In this document: one piece after another, positions 39,962-48,879 of the stretch | Layout: the number at the start of each line of letters is the position of its first letter | Position numbering within the stretch: position 1 is the stretch's first letter | Assembly: GCF_900106955.1 (NCBI RefSeq) | Contig: NZ_FNNI01000005.1 | Coordinates: forward strand, 1-64,000 | DNA length: 64,000 bases | Source: Aidingimonas halophila | GTDB lineage: Bacteria > Pseudomonadota > Gammaproteobacteria > Pseudomonadales > Halomonadaceae | Direction: 5' to 3' | The notes under the pieces: generated by a model | The model's database searches: none | Told to the model about the DNA's origin: nothing | Seen by the model: only the letters and a program-made list of their open reading frames with translations | Made by a program: the position numbers and the translations under genes

Positions 39962-40558
39962 ATGATAGCAAACGTGGCTATATATAAGTGGTGTCTCATC
40001 ACATTCAGCATTCTCTGGCTTGCGGGGTGTAGTGACCAAAGTTGGCGTACCACCAGTATCTCCGACATCATGCCTGACCTTGATTTTGAACTCGTCGACG
40101 AGAATGGCGAGGCTGTGACGGATGATGAATACCTTGGAAACCCTACGCTATTGTATTTTGGGTTTACCTACTGTCCTGACGTCTGTCCGAATACCTTGTC
40201 CCGGCTTGCGACGGCTATCGGACAACTTGACGCTGAGGTCCGTGATGACATTCGAGTGCTGTTCGTCTCGGTTGATCCAGGTCGCGATACGCCTGAGGTA
40301 TTGAGTCGTTATACGGACGCATTCGGACCACAGTTTATCGGTCTCAGTGGTGATAATTCTGCACTTGATGCAGTGACCAAGCGTTATCGGGTGACGTATT
40401 CCTATGGTGAAGAAGACTCGGATGGCAATTACGATGTCACGCATTCAAGTGCCGTATTCGCTTTCGACCAAAACGGCGAAGCACAGTTCATGATACGTGA
40501 TACCGATTCCATGCAGGATATCGTGTCGGACCTGGATCAGTTGGTTGCCGAGGAATGA
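39962..40558 (+). CDS. SCO1/SenC family copper-insertion lipoprotein
   Basis: 198 residues. A lipobox (LAGC, Cys23) predicts a lipid-anchored periplasmic protein. The thioredoxin-fold copper site is intact: Cys71 and Cys75 in TYCPDVCP and His161 in VTHSS. Sco proteins transfer copper to, or reduce, the CuA site of cytochrome c oxidase. It forms a likely operon with the PCuAC gene upstream and an unknown small gene 7 bases downstream. No oxidase subunit gene is in this window. Confidence 0.94.
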   Translation: MIANVAIYKWCLITFSILWLAGCSDQSWRTTSISDIMPDLDFELVDENGEAVTDDEYLGNPTLLYFGFTYCPDVCPNTLSRLATAIGQLDAEVRDDIRVLFVSVDPGRDTPEVLSRYTDAFGPQFIGLSGDNSALDAVTKRYRVTYSYGEEDSDGNYDVTHSSAVFAFDQNGEAQFMIRDTDSMQDIVSDLDQLVAEE

Positions 40559-40565
40559 AGTGACC

Positions 40566-40904
40566 ATGCCAGGCTATCGTCCTTTCATCATGCTCATTAT
40601 TGTTCCTTTGCTCATGGCTGTGGTCGTTGGTGGTCTTATTTTCGGAGGCCAAGCCTTGTCCGATAATAGCGTAGATAGTGAGATTCAGCATGCACTCGCT
40701 ACAGTACACGATACGTCAAGCGAGATAGAACTCGAAAAGCTGCAGGAAGTCCGTTACGGCTACGGCATCTGCGGATTATACAGACTGGCTGGGTCGGAAG
40801 AGGGGTATGCGCCATTCTTCTATAATACATCGAGTGGAAGCATCACTCTTGATGTCAACTCGCGCGCTTACACGTCAAATTGCAGCTTGTCTGCCATCTG
40901 CTGA
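40566..40904 (+). CDS. Unknown small membrane-anchored protein, copper operon
   Basis: 112 residues, not recognised. An N-terminal membrane helix (~6-28) is followed by a small presumably periplasmic domain with three cysteines, one in YGYGICGLYRL and two at the C-terminus (SNCSLSAIC). It starts 7 bases after the sco gene stop; no good Shine-Dalgarno is seen, so translational coupling is likely. Position and cysteines suggest a link with copper or thiol chemistry, which is inference only. Confidence 0.65.
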   Translation: MPGYRPFIMLIIVPLLMAVVVGGLIFGGQALSDNSVDSEIQHALATVHDTSSEIELEKLQEVRYGYGICGLYRLAGSEEGYAPFFYNTSSGSITLDVNSRAYTSNCSLSAIC

Positions 40905-40912
40905 GGGCAGCA

Positions 40913-41006
40913 ATGTTATAAGTGTTCCGGATCGAGAAGCTGGCAAAGGCGTTTCAGCGCCTTCTGCTGCCAGTCGATCCGATTGATGTGCTCGCCCTAT
41001 GTTATA
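40913..41006. repeat. Three-part hairpin flanked by 8-base direct repeats
   Basis: Stem arms GGATCGA (40929-40935), CTGGCA (40940-40945) and AAGGCG (40946-40951) pair with TCGATCC (40974-40980), TGCCAG (40968-40973) and CGCCTT (40958-40963), 19 bp in all, around a TTTCAG loop with one small bulge on each side. ATGTTATA occurs on both sides, at 40913-40920 and 40999-41006. It lies between the small copper-operon gene and tRNA-Leu. Confidence 0.6.
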
Positions 41007-41121
41007 GCATTGAGGCAGGTGGGGATTGCTGTCATGGGTTTTCTGGCAAATGACGTGACAGGAGGAAACATTGCCATCCTCAGGGACGAGGAGCGCGCTC
41101 GGGTGTTGAGAAGTCTCAGTC

Positions 41122-41206
<85 letters not shown>

Positions 41207-41250
41207 ATGCCATTGAGGCCGCCCATATTCTACGGAACCCCGAAAGCAAG

Positions 41251-41961
41251 TCAATCGCTACCTGGTAGAACCAGATAATTGGCGGCACGGCGGGCAAGTT
41301 CGATGTCATCTGCATCGTCGCCGAGATAGGGGATCCGTCCGAGACAGGGCGTGGCCAGGTGACGTTCAAGCGTGTCGACATTGGCATCACGCTCGGTGAA
41401 ATCGAGTGCCATCGAATTGGCAACCCAGCCGGCAAGTGTCAATCCATCGGCGCGTATCGCTTCCGCCGTCAAGCGGGCGTGGTTGATGGCTCCCAGACGC
41501 ATGCCTACGACAAGGATGACCGGGAGTTGGAGACTTCTGGCGATATCGGCCAGATCGTCCTCCTCGTTCAGGGGAACACGCCAGCCGCCGGCACCTTCGA
41601 TTAATGTCAATTCATGAGATGCCATCGGCCTCTGCTCGAGCGTAGTCAGCAGGTCGTCCAGAGAAACCGTCTCCCCGGCTTGACGTGCCGCCAAATGCGG
41701 GGCGATAGCCGGCTCGAAGGCATAAGGGTTGACTGTGTGGTAGGCCGGATAAGGCCTTGAGTATGCTTGTAGGACTTGCGCATCGCGGTTGCGTAAACCA
41801 TCAGATGTTCGCTGACAGCCTGAGGCGATCGGTTTCAACCCCAGAGTCGTCAAACCCTGGCCTGAGGCCAGAGCGAGTAGCCCACTGGTGACAAGGGTTT
41901 TACCAGCATCCGTGTCAGTGCCGGTCACGAAGTAAGTGGAAGGCTTGGGTGGGACGTTCAT
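41251..41961 (-). CDS. bioD: Dethiobiotin synthetase
   Basis: 236 residues with P-loop GTDTDAGKT (14-22) and the KPIASGCQ substrate-binding block. It closes the ureido ring of dethiobiotin from DAPA, CO2 and ATP. It is the last gene of bioBFHCD, 16 bases after bioC. No terminator is visible between it and the tRNA gene 44 bases downstream. Confidence 0.96.
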   Translation of the reverse strand: MNVPPKPSTYFVTGTDTDAGKTLVTSGLLALASGQGLTTLGLKPIASGCQRTSDGLRNRDAQVLQAYSRPYPAYHTVNPYAFEPAIAPHLAARQAGETVSLDDLLTTLEQRPMASHELTLIEGAGGWRVPLNEEDDLADIARSLQLPVILVVGMRLGAINHARLTAEAIRADGLTLAGWVANSMALDFTERDANVDTLERHLATPCLGRIPYLGDDADDIELARRAANYLVLPGSD

Positions 41962-41977
41962 CCGTACCTCAGATAAG

Positions 41978-42790
41978 TCACGATGGTTTTGTGAGTGACA
42001 ATGTCAGGAGCTCGTAAGTCACCGGGAGACCTGGAGGCTCGCGCAACAATTCATAGCGTTTTGCAGCACGGGCCACATCGCCTCGGGTCAATTGTCCTCC
42101 TGGGCGACTTACCTGAGCACCGACGCCTTTGATCGAGGCCATCACGGCGCCCAGGTCGGGGTAATGAAAACGGCACCTGCGTTGATTGAGGCGGGGAGAC
42201 GTGAATCCATTGACGCGTGCCAACCGTTGATAGTCACGAATTGAGTGAAAGGTCAACAGGGCGGCGGGCTGTCCGGGTCGTGACCAGGCATGGTCGATTT
42301 CGGCGAGTGTGCCTGGCACCAGGGTATTGATCAGAGCGATGCCTCCGGGCGCTAAAATTCGATATAGAGCGGCGAATAAGCTGACAAGGTCGTCGCACCA
42401 CTGAATGGCCAGGTTGGAGAAGATCAGGTCGAATTGGTTGTGGGGAAACGGGAGGTGCGCTGCATCGGCACAGACCCAGTTAGCGACATGGCAATGCGCT
42501 TGCTTGGCTTTATCGAGCATGGCTGATGACAGGTCGACCCCGACGATTTGCGCATCCGGATAGTGACAGGCCAGTGTGTCCGTCCATTGGCCGGGACCGC
42601 AACCCAGGTCGAGAATGCGAGTGGCGTGAGCGGGGAGTGATTCCCAGAGATGCTGCCCCATATCGTGTTGCGCCGAAGCGCGTCGATCATAATGGGGAGC
42701 CGCACGATCAAAGGCGCGCGCCACTCGTTGTCGCCATGCTATGTGGGCATCATGATCAGTGTAGGAAACGCGGGCTTCAGCCAGTGTCAT
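41978..42790 (-). CDS. bioC: Malonyl-ACP O-methyltransferase
   Basis: 270 residues, class I SAM methyltransferase with motif ILDLGCGPGQW. BioC methylates malonyl-ACP so that the fatty acid machinery can extend it to pimeloyl-ACP methyl ester, the first biotin-specific step. It overlaps bioH by 4 bases (ATGA) in the operon bioB-bioF-bioH-bioC-bioD. Confidence 0.95.
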   Translation of the reverse strand: MTLAEARVSYTDHDAHIAWRQRVARAFDRAAPHYDRRASAQHDMGQHLWESLPAHATRILDLGCGPGQWTDTLACHYPDAQIVGVDLSSAMLDKAKQAHCHVANWVCADAAHLPFPHNQFDLIFSNLAIQWCDDLVSLFAALYRILAPGGIALINTLVPGTLAEIDHAWSRPGQPAALLTFHSIRDYQRLARVNGFTSPRLNQRRCRFHYPDLGAVMASIKGVGAQVSRPGGQLTRGDVARAAKRYELLREPPGLPVTYELLTLSLTKPS

Positions 42791-43506
42791 CGTTCGGTCA
42801 CCTGTGCGGACGTCGCCACTTGGAGCAGCCGTTCAACGAGGACCTTGGGTTGAGAAAGCTGGGGGCAATGACCACACCCTTTTAGCGTATGCTCATCCTC
42901 GTGTGGTGGCACCAGGGGATCATGGATACCGCGTAGCCGATAGACAGGGCAGCGAGCGGTGTGCAGGGCAGGGCCGACATTCAGTGACTGTAAGTGTCGT
43001 AGGCCATGACGCAGCGTCAGCGAGTCGGCGGGCGGTGTGTCCCCCGACCAACTGCGTAATTGGCTCAGCGCTTGACGTGACTGAGGCTCACCCCGTAGTT
43101 GCCAACGGATAAAATGGTGCCATGCAGCCGATGAGTTACGTTCGAACGCCTCGATGAAGTCATTCAGGGCTTGATGAGTCATGCTCTGCCCGAGCTGCTG
43201 GTCGTTGATGAAACGATCGCCCATGCCAAGCATGACCAGGGCCCGGGGGCGGGGCAACCGGTTCAGTAGACAGGCCGCCAGCAATCCGCCCAGGGACCAG
43301 CCGACCCAGAGACTGTCTGCCGGTAGCGAGTCAGCCATACGTCCAGCGAGCTCGTCGAGATTACCGGGGTCTGTCAATGGGGGATGGTCTCGATAACCGG
43401 GCCAGTCGGGTGTCAGGACACGCCAGTCACCCGGCCAATATGGGGCGAGCGGGTGCCAGATGCGTGCATCAATGCCCCATCCGGAGAGTAGCACCACTGG
43501 GGTCAT
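42787..43506 (-). CDS. bioH: Pimeloyl-ACP methyl ester carboxylesterase
   Basis: 239 residues, alpha/beta hydrolase with nucleophile Ser71 in VGWSLGG; the acid lies in GIHDPLVPP and the histidine in GCGHCPQLSQP. It removes the methyl ester placed by BioC, ending chain elongation. It overlaps both bioF and bioC by 4 bases, so the genes are tightly coupled. Confidence 0.95.
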   Translation of the reverse strand: MTPVVLLSGWGIDARIWHPLAPYWPGDWRVLTPDWPGYRDHPPLTDPGNLDELAGRMADSLPADSLWVGWSLGGLLAACLLNRLPRPRALVMLGMGDRFINDQQLGQSMTHQALNDFIEAFERNSSAAWHHFIRWQLRGEPQSRQALSQLRSWSGDTPPADSLTLRHGLRHLQSLNVGPALHTARCPVYRLRGIHDPLVPPHEDEHTLKGCGHCPQLSQPKVLVERLLQVATSAQVTER

Positions 43507-44693
43507 GATCGCTCCCGCTGGATCAGCGTCTCCAGGATGTCCAGCAGGGCATCGATATCGCTTCGCTCATGATCGGAGGACAATGCAATGCGCAATCGGG
43601 CCATGCCGCTGGGCACCGTAGGCTCGCGAATGGCGCCGATCATGAAGCCATGGCTGCGTAGCGTGTCGCTCCAGCGCCTGACCCGCTCGACATCACCGAG
43701 CATGAGCGGTTGGATAGGCGTCTGGGACCCCATCAAGGGCAGCCCCAGTGCATGACCATGATGTCGGAAATAGGTGATGTGATTATGCAAGCGTTCCCGG
43801 CGTTCTGGCTCATCGCGCAGGATATCGAGTGCTGCCAGTGTGGCTGCGGTAACTCCAGGCGGCTGGGCCGTCGTATACAGATAAGGACGCGAGAACTGGA
43901 TCAGGGCATCGATCAGGATATCGTCGCCAGCGACGAACGCACCGGCTGTTCCCAGGGCCTTGCCCAGTGTGCCGACCAGGATGGGCACTTCCCGCGTGGA
44001 GTAGGCCCTGCCGACGCACCCATCACCGTGTGCTCCCAGCACGCCTAGCCCGTGGGCATCATCGATCATCAAGGCCGCACCGTAGCGCTGACAAAGCGTC
44101 GACAGTCCCTCGATGTTGGCACAATCCCCATCCATGCTGAAAACGCCGTCACTGGCTACCAGTTTCAGGCTGTCTTCAGGAGAGCGTGCCAGCAGTAATG
44201 CAAGATCTTCTAGGGCATTATGATGGAAACGTCGTGAGCGGGCGCCGGAGAGCGCTGCCCCATCGAGTAGCGATGCGTGGTTGTAACGGTCCTGGAAAAT
44301 ATGGGTCTTGGTATCGCACAGTGCCTGCAGAACTCCCAGGTTAGCCATGTAGCCAGTGGAAAATAACAGTGCACGTGGGCGTCCGGTCAGTTCGGCCAGG
44401 CGTGATTCGAGCTGGTCATGAATTTCGAAATGGCCATTGACCAGATGAGAGGCCCGGCTACCGGTACCGTAGTGGCGTGAGGCCGCGGCCTGGGCTTCGG
44501 CTAGACGCGGATCGCGAGCCAGACCAAGATAGTCATTGCTGGCGAAATCACGAAGGGTGGCCGAGGGGGACGGGGACATGGTCAACCGTTCGCGCCATAA
44601 TCCATCGTCTCGTCGTCTAGCGAGTCGTGTTTCCAGCCATTGTCGCCACCGTTCGGTTGAACCGGCTTGGGTGTCCAGCAGTCGTTCTTTCAT
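43503..44693 (-). CDS. bioF: 8-amino-7-oxononanoate synthase
   Basis: 396 residues, alpha-oxoamine synthase family. The PLP lysine is Lys245 in [21 protein letters not shown] (211-220) holds the cofactor aspartate. It condenses pimeloyl-ACP with alanine to KAPA. The start overlaps the bioB stop by 4 bases. Confidence 0.96.
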   Translation of the reverse strand: MKERLLDTQAGSTERWRQWLETRLARRRDDGLWRERLTMSPSPSATLRDFASNDYLGLARDPRLAEAQAAASRHYGTGSRASHLVNGHFEIHDQLESRLAELTGRPRALLFSTGYMANLGVLQALCDTKTHIFQDRYNHASLLDGAALSGARSRRFHHNALEDLALLLARSPEDSLKLVASDGVFSMDGDCANIEGLSTLCQRYGAALMIDDAHGLGVLGAHGDGCVGRAYSTREVPILVGTLGKALGTAGAFVAGDDILIDALIQFSRPYLYTTAQPPGVTAATLAALDILRDEPERRERLHNHITYFRHHGHALGLPLMGSQTPIQPLMLGDVERVRRWSDTLRSHGFMIGAIREPTVPSGMARLRIALSSDHERSDIDALLDILETLIQRERS

Positions 44694-45766
44694 AGCATTG
44701 CATCGTAAAACTGGGGATGCTCAGTGTTATTGCGCTGCCATAGAGCAGTCTCGAGTTCGGCAGCCTGCGTACCGTTATCATTCTCAGTATGCCCCGATTC
44801 GGCGTGGAGTCCCAGTTTTTCGAAGAGGGCGTGGTCGCGTGCCACTTCCGGGTTGTCAGTGGTCAGTAGTGTGTCGCCGTAAAAAATCGAATTGGCGCCC
44901 GCCAGAAAAGCCAGGCTCTGCGTCGATTCTGCCATCTGTTCACGGCCGGCGGATAGTCTGACATGGCTGCGCGGCATCAGTATGCGCGCCACGGCGATGG
45001 CACGGATAAAGTCGATGGGATCGAGATCCTCGACATTTTCCAGTGGGGTGCCGGGTACCTTTACCAGCATGTTGATCGGGACGGACTCGGGATGCGGGTC
45101 GAGACACGCCAGTTGCTGAAGCAGGCCGGCTCTGTCGCTGGGCTGCTCTCCCATGCCCAGGATCCCGCCGCAGCAGACTTTCATGCCAGCGTCACGGACA
45201 TTGGCCAAGGTCTCGAGCCTGTCGGTATAGGTGCGAGTGGTGATGACTTCGCCATAGTAGTCCGGTGATGTATCCAGGTTGTGGTTGTAGTAGTCCAGGC
45301 CTGCATCGGCGAGGCGTTGTGACTGCTCGACATCAAGCATGCCCAGTGTCATGCAGGTTTCCAGACCTAATGCCTTCACCCGTCGGACCATTTCCAGAAC
45401 CACGTCCAGATCGCGTTCACGAGGCCGCCGCCAGGCGGCTCCCATGCAGAAGCGACTGGCACCCGCGTTTTTGGCGGCTTCCGCCTGGGCCACGACGGTA
45501 TCGATCTCGAGCAATTTTTCCTTGCCCAGGCCGGTATTGTAATGACCCGACTGAGGACAATATTTGCAATCCTCCGGGCAAGCGCCGGTCTTGATCGAGA
45601 GCAACGTCGAGACCTGGACTGCATTCGGATCGAAATATCGCCGGTGCACCTGCTGCGCCTGCCATAGCAAATCGTTGAAAGGCAGCGCGAACAACGCTTC
45701 GATCTCGTCTAGGCACCAGTCATGGCGAATGTCGTGGCCAGCGTCATGAGTGCGGGGTAAGGTCAT
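44690..45766 (-). CDS. bioB: Biotin synthase
   Basis: 358 residues from ATG 45766. The radical-SAM cluster motif is CPEDCKYC (Cys63, Cys67, Cys70). BioB inserts sulfur into dethiobiotin, using a second 2Fe-2S cluster as donor. An in-frame TTG at 45832 would lengthen it, but that codon overlaps the promoter's -10 box, so the ATG is preferred even though its Shine-Dalgarno is weak. It is first in bioBFHCD. A BirA-like operator and promoter lie upstream, inside the comF reading frame. Confidence 0.95.
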   Translation of the reverse strand: MTLPRTHDAGHDIRHDWCLDEIEALFALPFNDLLWQAQQVHRRYFDPNAVQVSTLLSIKTGACPEDCKYCPQSGHYNTGLGKEKLLEIDTVVAQAEAAKNAGASRFCMGAAWRRPRERDLDVVLEMVRRVKALGLETCMTLGMLDVEQSQRLADAGLDYYNHNLDTSPDYYGEVITTRTYTDRLETLANVRDAGMKVCCGGILGMGEQPSDRAGLLQQLACLDPHPESVPINMLVKVPGTPLENVEDLDPIDFIRAIAVARILMPRSHVRLSAGREQMAESTQSLAFLAGANSIFYGDTLLTTDNPEVARDHALFEKLGLHAESGHTENDNGTQAAELETALWQRNNTEHPQFYDAML

Positions 45767-45814
45767 ACCGTAAGTCCAAGGATGGTGAATGGAAAAAGCG
45801 GACAGGGGGTCAGC

Positions 45815-46570
45815 ATGAGCGTGATTCGGCAAATGATAGGGACTTCGAGTCTTCTGTCAACCTTGGTTTTGGAGAAGGTTGACAGATGGTTGCGCCACCT
45901 TTTGCCGGGGCGCTGTGCCTTCTGTCTCGGAACAGCGGTGCGGGGGGCTCCCTGGTGCCAGCACTGCCTGATTGAGTTGCCTTGGAATGAGCATGCCTGT
46001 TCTCGTTGTGCAGAACCATTGCCGAACCGTGTGGCGCCGTCGGGAAGGTATTGCGGGAGATGCCTGAGTGATCCACCGTCGTTTATTCGTGCCCATGTGC
46101 CGCTGCGCTACAGTGGGGAAGTTGCTGCACAAGTTCAGGCTTTCAAGTTTTCCGGATCACCACGTGCAGGGGCGATCTTGCTGGCGCTCCTGGAGCGCTC
46201 GCTGCCAGGTACGGGAGAGCGGTTGCCGGAGGTGCTCATTGCCGTACCGCTGCATGAGGAACGTGCCAAACAACGGGGCTTCGATCAGGCCGACTGGCTG
46301 GCATCCCGGTTGGCCAGACGCTTGGGGATGCGGTACCTGCGAGCCCGGCGCGTCAGATCGACACCGACACAACGCGGGCTGTCTCGTAAACGGCGCCGTA
46401 CCAATCTTGATGGCGCCTTCGCCATTGATACGCCGTTACCTTACCGTGTGGCCATTCTGGATGACGTCATGACCACTGGTGCCACGCTCGATGCTCTCGG
46501 TAAAGCCTGTCAGTCAGCCGGCGCAACTCATGTCGAGGTCTGGGCCGTGGCGAGAACCCCGATGACATGA
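45815..46570 (+). CDS. comF: ComF family phosphoribosyltransferase-like protein
   Basis: About 251 residues from ATG 45815, which has AGGGGG 5 bases upstream. The N-terminal zinc-finger-like region has paired cysteines (CAFC, CQHC, CSRC, CGRC), followed by a PRT-like domain with [11 protein letters not shown]. ComF proteins act in natural DNA uptake or DNA processing; the biochemical role is unclear. The bioB promoter and operator lie within the first ~25 codons, so a start farther downstream cannot be excluded. Divergent from bioB. Confidence 0.88.
   Translation: MSVIRQMIGTSSLLSTLVLEKVDRWLRHLLPGRCAFCLGTAVRGAPWCQHCLIELPWNEHACSRCAEPLPNRVAPSGRYCGRCLSDPPSFIRAHVPLRYSGEVAAQVQAFKFSGSPRAGAILLALLERSLPGTGERLPEVLIAVPLHEERAKQRGFDQADWLASRLARRLGMRYLRARRVRSTPTQRGLSRKRRRTNLDGAFAIDTPLPYRVAILDDVMTTGATLDALGKACQSAGATHVEVWAVARTPMT
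45833..45860 (-). promoter_or_regulatory. Sigma-70 promoter of the bioBFHCD operon
   Basis: On the minus strand TTGACA (45855-45860), a 16-base spacer, then TATCAT (45833-45838), placing the transcript start about 60 bases before the bioB ATG. The -35 box lies inside one half-site of the BirA-like operator. Confidence 0.75.
45854..45885. promoter_or_regulatory. BirA operator upstream of bioB, inside comF
   Basis: CTGTCAACC (45854-45862), a 14-base spacer, then GGTTGACAG (45877-45885): a perfect inverted repeat fitting the BirA pattern except for the outermost base of each arm. The proximal arm contains the -35 box of the bioB promoter, so binding would block transcription of the operon. Confidence 0.82.
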
Positions 46571-46641
46571 GCGTACCTGCCTGATGAGGCCAGGCGAAGT
46601 CTGTTAGGATGCCCGTTATATCTGTCATCGGGAGAATCATC

Positions 46642-47631
46642 ATGGTCGCTGCATCGCCGCATCCATTCGCACAGCTCGATCCGGCGCGAGTGGTGGCGGC
46701 CGTGGAGTCACTCGGCTTTTGGGTCGCCAATGAACCGTTTGCTCTCAACAGCTACGAGAACCGGGTATTTTCGCTACGTGATGAAGCGGGACAGCGCTGG
46801 GTCGTGAAGTGCTACAGGCCTGGACGATGGAGCGATGATCAGATCCAGGAAGAGCATGACTTTCTGAAGGAGCTCGATGTTGCTCGCGTCCCGGTGAGTG
46901 CACCATGGCGTGATGCCGATGATCGTAGCTTGCATCACTATGAAGGATATCGACTGGCCATGTTTCCTCATGTCGTCGGTCAGGCTCCCGAATTGGAAAA
47001 TCCCGCTCACCTGTTTGCGCTAGGGGAACTACTCGGGCATTTGCATTCGGTAGCTGAACGTGGACGGTTCTCGGTCCGCCGGCGACTCGATCTGGATGCC
47101 ATGGTGGCGGAAAGTCGTGAGCGCGTATTGGCGTGTCCCTGGCTGACTCGGCGGCAGCGGGGTACCTACGAACGGTTGACCGAGTCACTCTGGCGTGATT
47201 TGACACCTTTTGCCTGGTCACCGGCATCGATGATTCGTGTTCATGGCGATTGTCATTTGGGGAATATGTTGGGGCGTGATGAGGCATTCACGCTCGTTGA
47301 CTTCGACGATGCCGTCATGGCGCCCGCCGTGCAGGATATATGGATGCTGTTGACTGCCCAGCATGACGTCGACATGCGCATGCAACTTGCGGAAATTCTG
47401 GAAGGCTATGAGCAATGGCGGGCGTTTGACCGCCGTGAATTGTCGTTGATTGAACCGCTACGCACATTGCGGCTGCTTCGGCATAGCGCCTGGCTCGTTG
47501 CGCGCTGGGAGGATCCCGCCTTTCCCCGGGCCTTCCCTTGGGTGATCGAAGAGAGCTTCTGGGAACAGCATTTGCGCGATCTAGAACAGCAGCGGTTGGC
47601 GTTGCAATCGTCCCCGTTCTGGTTGGCATGA
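46642..47631 (+). CDS. srkA: Stress response kinase A (YihE-like)
   Basis: 329 residues from ATG 46642 (GGGAGAATC upstream), matching the 328 residues of E. coli SrkA; an upstream in-frame ATG lacks family similarity. Aminoglycoside-phosphotransferase-like kinase fold with catalytic RVHGDCHLGNML and metal-binding LVDFDDAV. SrkA is a protein kinase that counters stress-induced cell death. In enterobacteria it is followed by dsbA; here folE follows. Confidence 0.93.
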   Translation: MVAASPHPFAQLDPARVVAAVESLGFWVANEPFALNSYENRVFSLRDEAGQRWVVKCYRPGRWSDDQIQEEHDFLKELDVARVPVSAPWRDADDRSLHHYEGYRLAMFPHVVGQAPELENPAHLFALGELLGHLHSVAERGRFSVRRRLDLDAMVAESRERVLACPWLTRRQRGTYERLTESLWRDLTPFAWSPASMIRVHGDCHLGNMLGRDEAFTLVDFDDAVMAPAVQDIWMLLTAQHDVDMRMQLAEILEGYEQWRAFDRRELSLIEPLRTLRLLRHSAWLVARWEDPAFPRAFPWVIEESFWEQHLRDLEQQRLALQSSPFWLA

Positions 47632-47792
47632 AGGAAATCGATCAAGCCGATTTATCAGGGCATTAGACTGCGTTGCGTGTGCAGTTGCGTTAAAATCGTT
47701 TTACTAGGGAGCAAAAGTTGTACAGAATGACTTGATCAGTAAAGTTTTTGCATAATCCACCGTTAGCGTCGATGCCTTCAGCGGACCATGCC

Positions 47793-48350
47793 ATGAGTGA
47801 ACAACTTACCGACCATTACTACCAGATTCTCCAGGGAGTGGGAGAAGATCCGGAACGCGAAGGATTGCGGGATACGCCTCGGCGTGCGGCTGATGCCATG
47901 AGATTCTTGACCCGAGGGTATGGGCAATCGCTTGCGACGTTGGTCAATGGTGCGGTATTCGAATCAGAGACCGATGAAATGGTGCTGATCAAGGACATCG
48001 AGCTCTATTCGATGTGTGAGCACCATATGTTGCCTTTCATCGGCAAATGCCATATTGCCTATCTGCCCAATGGTCGGGTACTAGGGCTATCCAAGTTCGC
48101 GCGTATCGTGGATATGTACGCACGACGGCTACAGATCCAGGAAGACCTGACGCGCCAGATTGCCGAGGCGATTCAAGAGGTCACGGAAGCCAGGGGTGTC
48201 GCCGTGGTCATTGAAGCCAAACATATGTGCATGATGATGCGCGGCGTTGAGAAGCAGAATTCCAGCATGACCAGCTCGGTGATGCTCGGAGCTTTCCGGG
48301 AGAATCAGCCGACCCGACAGGAGTTTCTGACGTTGGTCAGCGGTCGCTGA
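47793..48350 (+). CDS. folE: GTP cyclohydrolase I
   Basis: 185 residues from the ATG at 47793; a start at 47748 adds 15 residues without family support. Zinc ligands lie in [10 protein letters not shown] and HMCMMMRG, and the QNSSMTSS block binds substrate. It converts GTP to dihydroneopterin triphosphate. folX follows after about 30 bases, so both are probably one transcript. Confidence 0.96.
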   Translation: MSEQLTDHYYQILQGVGEDPEREGLRDTPRRAADAMRFLTRGYGQSLATLVNGAVFESETDEMVLIKDIELYSMCEHHMLPFIGKCHIAYLPNGRVLGLSKFARIVDMYARRLQIQEDLTRQIAEAIQEVTEARGVAVVIEAKHMCMMMRGVEKQNSSMTSSVMLGAFRENQPTRQEFLTLVSGR

Positions 48351-48381
48351 TTGCCACCAGGATCAAGGGAGTGTCGTGCTC

Positions 48382-48789
48382 ATGACCATTCATGCCCTGA
48401 CCGATCAGCATTTTGATCATGACCTGGCGACGATTCGTATCAAGAATCTTAGACTGCGTACCTATGTCGGTATCAAGGACGAAGAGATCCAGAATCGTCA
48501 GGACGTCGTCATTAACGCCGTGATCCGCTATCGTGCTGATCGAGCGGTGATGTTCAATCATATTGATCAGGCCCTGAACTATCGCACCATCACCAAGCAT
48601 GTGATTGCGCATGTGGAGGACAATCGCTTCCTGCTGTTGGAACGCATGACGCGGGAAGTCCTTGATGTCATCATGTCCTATGAGCAGGTGCTGACCGCTC
48701 AAGTGGAAATCGACAAACCCCATGCACTGCGTTTTGCCGATTCCGTATCGATCACGCTATCGGATTCGCGTGACGACGGTCGGTCTTGA
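48382..48789 (+). CDS. folX: Dihydroneopterin triphosphate 2'-epimerase
   Basis: About 135 residues, FolB/FolX fold. The N-terminal [19 protein letters not shown] and the [12 protein letters not shown] and [19 protein letters not shown] blocks match FolX more closely than FolB. It epimerises dihydroneopterin triphosphate to the monapterin series, using the FolE product. AAGGGAG upstream could serve ATG 48382 or the in-frame GTG 48376. Confidence 0.92.
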   Translation: MTIHALTDQHFDHDLATIRIKNLRLRTYVGIKDEEIQNRQDVVINAVIRYRADRAVMFNHIDQALNYRTITKHVIAHVEDNRFLLLERMTREVLDVIMSYEQVLTAQVEIDKPHALRFADSVSITLSDSRDDGRS

Positions 48790-48879
48790 GTTTTCTACCG
48801 GTATCAGCATCGTTACCTTGTAAGAATGATCGCGTTGAACGGCGGCGTGGCAGCCGCTGGATCCCGCAAGGAGAAAATC

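Noticed and set aside
45854-45885. LexA-type SOS box reading of CTGT...ACAG
   Set aside because: A LexA box is CTGT-N8-ACAG; here the CTGT and ACAG ends are much farther apart. The BirA pattern fits spacing and gene context.
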